Positions 15,046-19,108 of a stretch of DNA of 19,108 bases are shown here, one piece after another. This DNA is from Bacteroidales bacterium UBA1208 (lineage in GTDB: Bacteria; Bacteroidota; Bacteroidia; Bacteroidales; P3). A model generated the notes under the pieces. It was given only the letters and a program-made list of their open reading frames with translations. It had not been told where the DNA came from and ran no database searches. Made by a program: the position numbers and the translations under genes. The stretch covers positions 3,398 to 22,505 of the forward strand of contig DBXQ01000069.1 of assembly GCA_002309955.1 (NCBI GenBank), in the 5' to 3' direction. Numbering within the stretch: the first letter of the stretch is position 1; the number at the start of each line of letters is the position of its first letter.

Positions 15046-17301
15046 ATGGCAAAGAAACGTAGCAAGATAGATGGTAAGACAATTCGTACAGCATGGAAAA
15101 TCTTTGCTGGAGTGTGGATATTCATATTCCTTTTTTTCATTTTATTGTCGTTAGGCTGGCTGGGCTTTATGCCTTCGTTTGAGGAGTTGGAGAACCCGCA
15201 GAGCAATCAGGCCACCGAGGTACTTTCTGCCGATGGTGAGATATTGGGTTTTATCGGCATTGAAAACCGCTCGAATGTGACGTACGACGAGTTGTCGCCC
15301 AATCTTATCAATGCCCTTATTGCCACGGAGGATGTCCGTTTCTACAAGCATTCGGGTATTGATCCGCGCAGTTTGTTCCGAGTACTTTTCAAGACTTTGC
15401 TGGGGCGTCACAGCAGTAGCGGCGGTGGCAGTACCATTACACAGCAGCTGGCTAAGAACCTCTTCCCCCGCGAGCATAAAGGACCTATCGGCACGGTATT
15501 TTCGAAGTTCAAAGAATGGGTGGTAGCCGTGAAGTTGGAACACAACTATTCCAAGCAGGAGATTATTGCCATGTATTTCAACACTGTGGATTTTGGAAGC
15601 AATTCGTTTGGCATCAAGACCGCAGCCAAGACATTCTTTGACAAGACTCCAGCCGACCTTTCAGTGAATGAGGCAGCCATGCTGGTGGGGCTGCTTAAGG
15701 CTCCCACAGCTTATAGCCCGATATTGCATCCCGAGGCTGCCTTGGGTCGCAGGAATACGGTACTGTCGCAGATGATGCGCTATAACTATCTCAGCGAGGA
15801 GGATTTTGAGAAGTTCAAGGAGGAGAAGATAGATGTGTCACGTTATTCGCCACAAAGCCATAACGACGGTTTGGCAACTTATCTGCGCGAGTATATACGA
15901 GGCTTTATGAAGGATTGGTGCAAGCATCACCGCAACAGTGAGGGTGACCATTACGATGTGCACAAGGATGGTTTGCGTATCTATACCACTATTGATTCGC
16001 GAATGCAGCGTTATGCCGAAGAGGCTGTCCGCGAGCACATGAGCAAGGAGGTCCAGCCTCAGTTTAACCGCGAGTTGAAATCCAGGGGAGGGAATCCTTT
16101 CTGTGACATATCTCCCGAACAGCAGGAGAAGATACTGGTGCAGGCCATGAAAGGCTCCGATCGCTACTATCAGTTGCACAAGGTGCAAGGCAAGAGCGAG
16201 AAGGAATGCCGTAAGATTTTCAAAGAGAAAGTGAAGATGCGTGTCTTCTCATGGAAAGGAAATATCGACACGGTAATGTCACCTTGGGATTCGTTGTTGT
16301 ATTATAAGAAATTCCTCAATGTGGGATTGATGTCGGTGGAACCTGGCACGGGTTATGTGAAAGCCTATGTCGGTGGTATAAACTATCGCTATTTCAAGTA
16401 TGACAATGTGATGAGCCATAGGCAAGTGGGTTCCACGTTCAAACCGTTCGTCTATACCATGGCGTTGCAGGACTTGGGTATGTACCCCTGCACACAGGTG
16501 CCTAATTCGGAGGTCTGTTTCGAAGTGTGGGGTCAGCCTGACTGGTGTCCCAAGAACTCGTCGCACGAACGCGAGAACCAAATGGTCACCTTGAAATGGG
16601 CTTTGGCACACTCCATCAACTGGGTGTCGGCTTATTTGATGAAGCAAGGGTCGCCCGAGCAGGTTATTGCCATTGCACGCAAGATGGGTGTGGCAAGCGA
16701 GATAGATGCTGTACCTGCTATTTGTGTCGGTACGCCCGAAATCACCGTATATGAGATGGCAGGAGCCATGGCCACTTTTGCCAACAAAGGCGAATATGTT
16801 GAACCGATATTCATCACCCGGATTGAAGATAAGAAGGGTACGGTGTTGGATCGTTTTACCCCTGACCGTCACGAGGCTATCAGCGAACGCACAGCCTATA
16901 TGATGATAGAGTTGATGAAAGGCGTAGTGCAGAGCGGAACAGGTGTACGCCTCAACTACAAGTACCATCTCAATGAATTTAGTAACTCTATTGCCGGTAA
17001 GACGGGTACTACCCAGAACAATTCCGACTGTTGGTTTGTAGGCATCACACCCAAGCTGGCTACAGCCATCTGGACAGGTGGTGAGGTGCGTAGCATCCAT
17101 TTCCGCAATATGACTTTTGGACAGGGTGCCGCTCAGGCTTTGCCCATCTTTGGATACTATATGCGTAGCATTTATATGGACAAGAGTCTGAAATTTCCGC
17201 GTGGAGATTTCGACCGTCCCAATGTGCCGCTTGATGTGGAGTTGGATTGTTCGCAGTTCCAACAGGAGATTCTTGATGAGGCTCCCGAGTATGATTTCTA
17301 A
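15046..17301 (+). CDS. mrcA: Class A penicillin-binding protein 1A (transglycosylase/transpeptidase)
   Basis: A 751-residue bifunctional peptidoglycan synthase, anchored by one N-terminal helix (about 16-40) with the catalytic parts in the periplasm. The GT51 transglycosylase domain (about 60-240) shows ATEDVRFYKHSGID, with putative catalytic Glu95, and GGGSTITQQLAKNLF. It polymerises lipid II. The transpeptidase domain has SxxK as STFK (463-466), SxN as SIN (523-525) and KTG at 652-654 in AGKTGTTQN. It cross-links stem peptides and is the beta-lactam target. A linker of about 180 residues (roughly 245-425) separates the domains. All catalytic motifs are intact and the length is normal. The last 30 residues are an acidic tail. 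It follows gldH closely, and the downstream spacer holds a hairpin array. Confidence 0.95.
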   Translation: MAKKRSKIDGKTIRTAWKIFAGVWIFIFLFFILLSLGWLGFMPSFEELENPQSNQATEVLSADGEILGFIGIENRSNVTYDELSPNLINALIATEDVRFYKHSGIDPRSLFRVLFKTLLGRHSSSGGGSTITQQLAKNLFPREHKGPIGTVFSKFKEWVVAVKLEHNYSKQEIIAMYFNTVDFGSNSFGIKTAAKTFFDKTPADLSVNEAAMLVGLLKAPTAYSPILHPEAALGRRNTVLSQMMRYNYLSEEDFEKFKEEKIDVSRYSPQSHNDGLATYLREYIRGFMKDWCKHHRNSEGDHYDVHKDGLRIYTTIDSRMQRYAEEAVREHMSKEVQPQFNRELKSRGGNPFCDISPEQQEKILVQAMKGSDRYYQLHKVQGKSEKECRKIFKEKVKMRVFSWKGNIDTVMSPWDSLLYYKKFLNVGLMSVEPGTGYVKAYVGGINYRYFKYDNVMSHRQVGSTFKPFVYTMALQDLGMYPCTQVPNSEVCFEVWGQPDWCPKNSSHERENQMVTLKWALAHSINWVSAYLMKQGSPEQVIAIARKMGVASEIDAVPAICVGTPEITVYEMAGAMATFANKGEYVEPIFITRIEDKKGTVLDRFTPDRHEAISERTAYMMIELMKGVVQSGTGVRLNYKYHLNEFSNSIAGKTGTTQNNSDCWFVGITPKLATAIWTGGEVRSIHFRNMTFGQGAAQALPIFGYYMRSIYMDKSLKFPRGDFDRPNVPLDVELDCSQFQQEILDEAPEYDF

Positions 17302-17323
17302 AACGTGGTTTTGGGATAGGGAT

Positions 17324-17427
17324 ACGGGCACCTTGCCCGTACAAGGAGAACGGGCATCTTGCCCGTATAGGGAGAACAGACACCCTGTCCGTGTAGGGAG
17401 AACGGATCCCCTGCCCGTAATCGGAGG
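17324..17427. repeat. Tandem array of four 26-bp hairpin units
   Basis: Four head-to-tail 26-bp units lie at 17324-17349, 17350-17375, 17376-17401 and 17402-17427. Each consists of a 7-base arm, a 3-base loop, the complementary arm, then a purine-rich spacer. Units 1 and 2 have perfect ACGGGCA/TGCCCGT stems. Unit 3 has ACAGACA/TGTCCGT with one mismatch, and unit 4 (ACGGATC/TGCCCGT) has three. Decay therefore increases to the right. The stretch has no coding potential. The unequal spacers and the palindromic units argue against a CRISPR. Confidence 0.9.
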
Positions 17428-17431
17428 TTTT

Positions 17432-17450
17432 AAAGGTGTGCTGCCTTTTT
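17432..17450 (+). terminator. Possible weak terminator after the PBP gene
   Basis: AAAGG at 17432-17436 can pair with CCTTT at 17444-17448, ahead of a five-T run. The 5-bp stem is weak. It lies 130 bases past the PBP stop, just beyond the hairpin array and 50 bases before rlmN. Confidence 0.3.
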
Positions 17451-17502
17451 CATCCTTCAACTCTTATAAGCAAAGCGAACCTATTTAATGTAGATTGGAA
17501 AA

Positions 17503-18534
17503 ATGGAAAATGTGACTCAGACCTCTCTTTTGGGCATGTCCTTGGCCGAACTTGAAGGCTTATGTGCCGATGAAGGCATGCCCCGTTATACGGCAAAACA
17601 AATGTGCGACTGGCTTTATGCCAAGCATGTCGACAGCATCGATGCCATGACAAACCTCTCCCTCAAGGCCCGCAACCGGTTGAAAGAAATAGCTGTTATC
17701 GGTCGTCATTATCCAGTCAATTGTCAGGTGTCGTGCGACGGCACGAAGAAGTATCTCTTCCAGAAGTCCGACGACCCTTCTCAGTATATCGAGAGCGTTT
17801 TCATCCCCGATGGCGACCGGGGCACACTCTGTGTCTCCTGTCAGGCGGGCTGCAAGATGGGTTGCCGTTTTTGTGTTACAGGGCAACAGGGTTTTCACGG
17901 AAATCTATCCGTTACCGATATCCTTAACCAGATATTTTCCATTCCTGAGGCCCCCCAACTCACCAATATCGTTTTCATGGGTATGGGTGAACCCATGGAT
18001 AATCTCGACAATGTGTTGCGCAGTACGGAAGTCCTTACTTCCCCGTGGGGACTCGGATGGAGCCCCCATCGCATCACCGTTTCCACCGTAGGCATTATTC
18101 CTGGATTGAAACGGTTTCTTGATGAGAGCCAGTGCCATGTGGCTGTAAGTCTGCATAATCCCTTTGCCAAAGAGCGAGAGGATATTATGCCTATGCAGAA
18201 GGCTTATCCCATTGCCGATGTGGTGGCATTGCTTCGTCAATACGACTGGAGCGGCCAGCGGCGAATCTCTTTTGAGTATATCATGTTCAGAGGGCTTAAC
18301 GACGACACCCGTCATGCTGCAGAACTGGTGCGCCTGCTCAAGGGGCTGTATTGCCGGGTCAACCTTATCCGTTTCCATTCTTCGCCCGACACCCCTTTCA
18401 AGACCTCCCTGCCGAAGGATATGGAACGTTTCCGCGACTACCTCAACGCCCATGGAGTCATCTGCACCATTCGTGCTTCACGTGGCGAGGATATCATGGC
18501 CGCCTGCGGTCTACTGGCAGGTAAGAACCAATAA
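17503..18534 (+). CDS. rlmN: RlmN, dual-specificity rRNA/tRNA adenine C2-methyltransferase
   Basis: A 343-residue radical SAM enzyme that methylates C2 of A2503 in 23S rRNA, and of A37 in some tRNAs, supporting translational accuracy. The Fe-S cluster cysteines are C117-x3-C121-x2-C124 in AGCKMGCRFCVTG. C110, seven residues before the cluster, corresponds to the mechanistic Cys118 of E. coli RlmN. C335 in RGEDIMAACGLLAG corresponds to Cys355, the methyl-carrying residue. FMGMGEPMDN (158-167), STVGIIPGLKRF and HNPF are also typical. RlmN keeps the methyl-carrying Cys and acts on C2, as does this protein; Cfr also has these cysteines but methylates C8 and is usually a plasmid resistance gene, whereas this is a chromosomal housekeeping context. 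The start at 17503 matches the family's N-terminal length. No convincing -7 element was found, so read-through from the PBP gene is possible. A strong terminator follows four bases after the stop. Confidence 0.94.
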   Translation: MENVTQTSLLGMSLAELEGLCADEGMPRYTAKQMCDWLYAKHVDSIDAMTNLSLKARNRLKEIAVIGRHYPVNCQVSCDGTKKYLFQKSDDPSQYIESVFIPDGDRGTLCVSCQAGCKMGCRFCVTGQQGFHGNLSVTDILNQIFSIPEAPQLTNIVFMGMGEPMDNLDNVLRSTEVLTSPWGLGWSPHRITVSTVGIIPGLKRFLDESQCHVAVSLHNPFAKEREDIMPMQKAYPIADVVALLRQYDWSGQRRISFEYIMFRGLNDDTRHAAELVRLLKGLYCRVNLIRFHSSPDTPFKTSLPKDMERFRDYLNAHGVICTIRASRGEDIMAACGLLAGKNQ

Positions 18535-18537
18535 AGC

Positions 18538-18582
18538 AAAAAAGCAAGCGGCACAGGATTGCCCTGTGCCGCTTGCTTTTTT
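18538..18582. terminator. Bidirectional intrinsic terminator between rlmN and the converging membrane-protein gene
   Basis: A perfect 20-bp inverted repeat (18538-18557 with 18563-18582) has a 5-base loop. The G+C-rich core GCAAGCGGCACAGG is flanked by A6 on the left and T6 on the right, so it gives a U tract in either direction. Its right edge overlaps the stop codon of the minus-strand gene at 18581-18583. Confidence 0.95.
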
Positions 18583-19108
18583 ATTCCTCTTTCAATAGTT
18601 CGTCTATCTCTTTGCTGAGGTTGGAGTATCGTTTTTTAAGCCGTCGAGCAATAAGCAGTCCGGCAAGCAGCCCGGCGATTCCTCCGGTTAGTTTGGAAGG
18701 TATCCTGTCTGGGTTGTTTTTGTAGACATAGATAAACAAGAGCACTATGACAATACTGCTAACCACATAGATGATGACTTTGTGGCGTTTGGGCGTGTTG
18801 GAACTCCTCTGAACACTTTCGCGCAGGGACAGCAGTCCGGATTTTGAATTCGTGTCGGGTCGACGCATGCCGCGTGTCACGATAAGGCTGTATATGGTCA
18901 TGGAAATCATCAGCAAATCGACTATTATAATCAGCCACCATGGCCATAAGTTTTCATATAAGAGAAACGGGGTGATGACAATGACGAAAATGATGAGAAA
19001 GACGGAGCACGCCAGGTTTAGGCGGTACATGCCTATAACACGTCGGCGCACCGAGCGGCGCCACACCTCGTTGTTGAAAGTACTGTGATTGGCTATGTCT
19101 TGCTGCAG
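18581..19108 (-). CDS. Multi-pass membrane protein of unknown function, N-terminus beyond right edge
   Basis: The frame is open to the last base of the window, giving 175 visible residues. A GTG at 19064-19066 could be called as a start. However, the frame continues upstream as LQQDIANHSTFNNEVWRRS without a stop, so the true start is probably outside the window. Four hydrophobic segments are visible: LACSVFLIIFVIVITPFLLY, NLWPWWLIIIVDLLMISMTI, KVIIYVVSSIVIVLLFIYVY and a Gly/Ala/Leu-rich LTGGIAGLLAGLLIARRL. They are followed by a short charged tail ending DELLKEE. A basic cytoplasmic loop separates the second and third helices. No family is recognised. In Bacteroidetes, small membrane proteins of this layout sometimes sit beside sigma factor genes, so the neighbour at the right edge would be informative. 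Confidence 0.7.
   Translation of the reverse strand: MQQDIANHSTFNNEVWRRSVRRRVIGMYRLNLACSVFLIIFVIVITPFLLYENLWPWWLIIIVDLLMISMTIYSLIVTRGMRRPDTNSKSGLLSLRESVQRSSNTPKRHKVIIYVVSSIVIVLLFIYVYKNNPDRIPSKLTGGIAGLLAGLLIARRLKKRYSNLSKEIDELLKEE

Noticed and set aside
17324..17427. Short regularly spaced repeats considered as a CRISPR array
   Set aside because: Units are contiguous 26-bp palindromes with 9-10 base spacers that are themselves similar, without unique spacers or cas genes.
16279..17460. 393-codon open frame antisense to the penicillin-binding protein gene
   Set aside because: The sense frame has all GT51 and transpeptidase motifs. The antisense frame shows no domain, no start signals and His/Cys-rich composition typical of mirrored codon bias.
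17503..18534. Possible Cfr-type antibiotic-resistance methyltransferase
   Set aside because: Length, RGEDIMAACG ending and chromosomal housekeeping setting match RlmN; nothing mobile is nearby.

Overview
The window comes from a Bacteroidota genome, most likely the order Bacteroidales; I cannot place the genus. Four signs support this. Promoters have the Bacteroidetes -7 form TAnnTTTG. The gene run holB–ricT–gldH–pbp1A is typical of the phylum. One secreted protein ends in a Por/type IX secretion (T9SS) sorting domain. A GH92 mannosidase is also present. Most of the window is chromosomal housekeeping and envelope genes. No phage, plasmid, transposase, CRISPR array, tRNA or rRNA was recognised.

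Left part (1-5756). The minus strand carries the start of a secreted GH92 alpha-mannosidase, cut by the window edge. Upstream of it is an OadA/PycB-type carboxyltransferase whose C-terminal biotinyl domain has lost the biotin-acceptor lysine. Divergent from oadA is a PrsW-family intramembrane protease. Convergent with prsW is a minus-strand envelope group. In transcription order it is a Big_5 Ig-like lipoprotein (start corrected to 7706), a Wzx-type flippase and a small outer-membrane beta-barrel protein.

Middle (7707-11374). A 598-base intergenic region holds a dense cluster of hairpins that resembles a dispersed repeat element. Two secreted-protein genes follow. The first is a probable beta-propeller protein of unknown function, with its start reassigned to a GTG at 8305. 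The second is a T9SS cargo protein with two InlB-like repeats and a C-terminal sorting domain. This pair is the least familiar part of the window.

Right part (11539-19108). A plus-strand run encodes DNA polymerase III delta', a RicT/PSP1 protein with an Arg/Gly-rich tail, the GldH lipoprotein, and a bifunctional class A penicillin-binding protein. An array of four 26-bp hairpin units separates it from rlmN. A 20-bp perfect-stem terminator closes rlmN and also serves the converging minus-strand gene, a multi-pass membrane protein that runs off the right edge.

Many long open frames lie antisense to these genes. They are codon-bias shadows and are left out.
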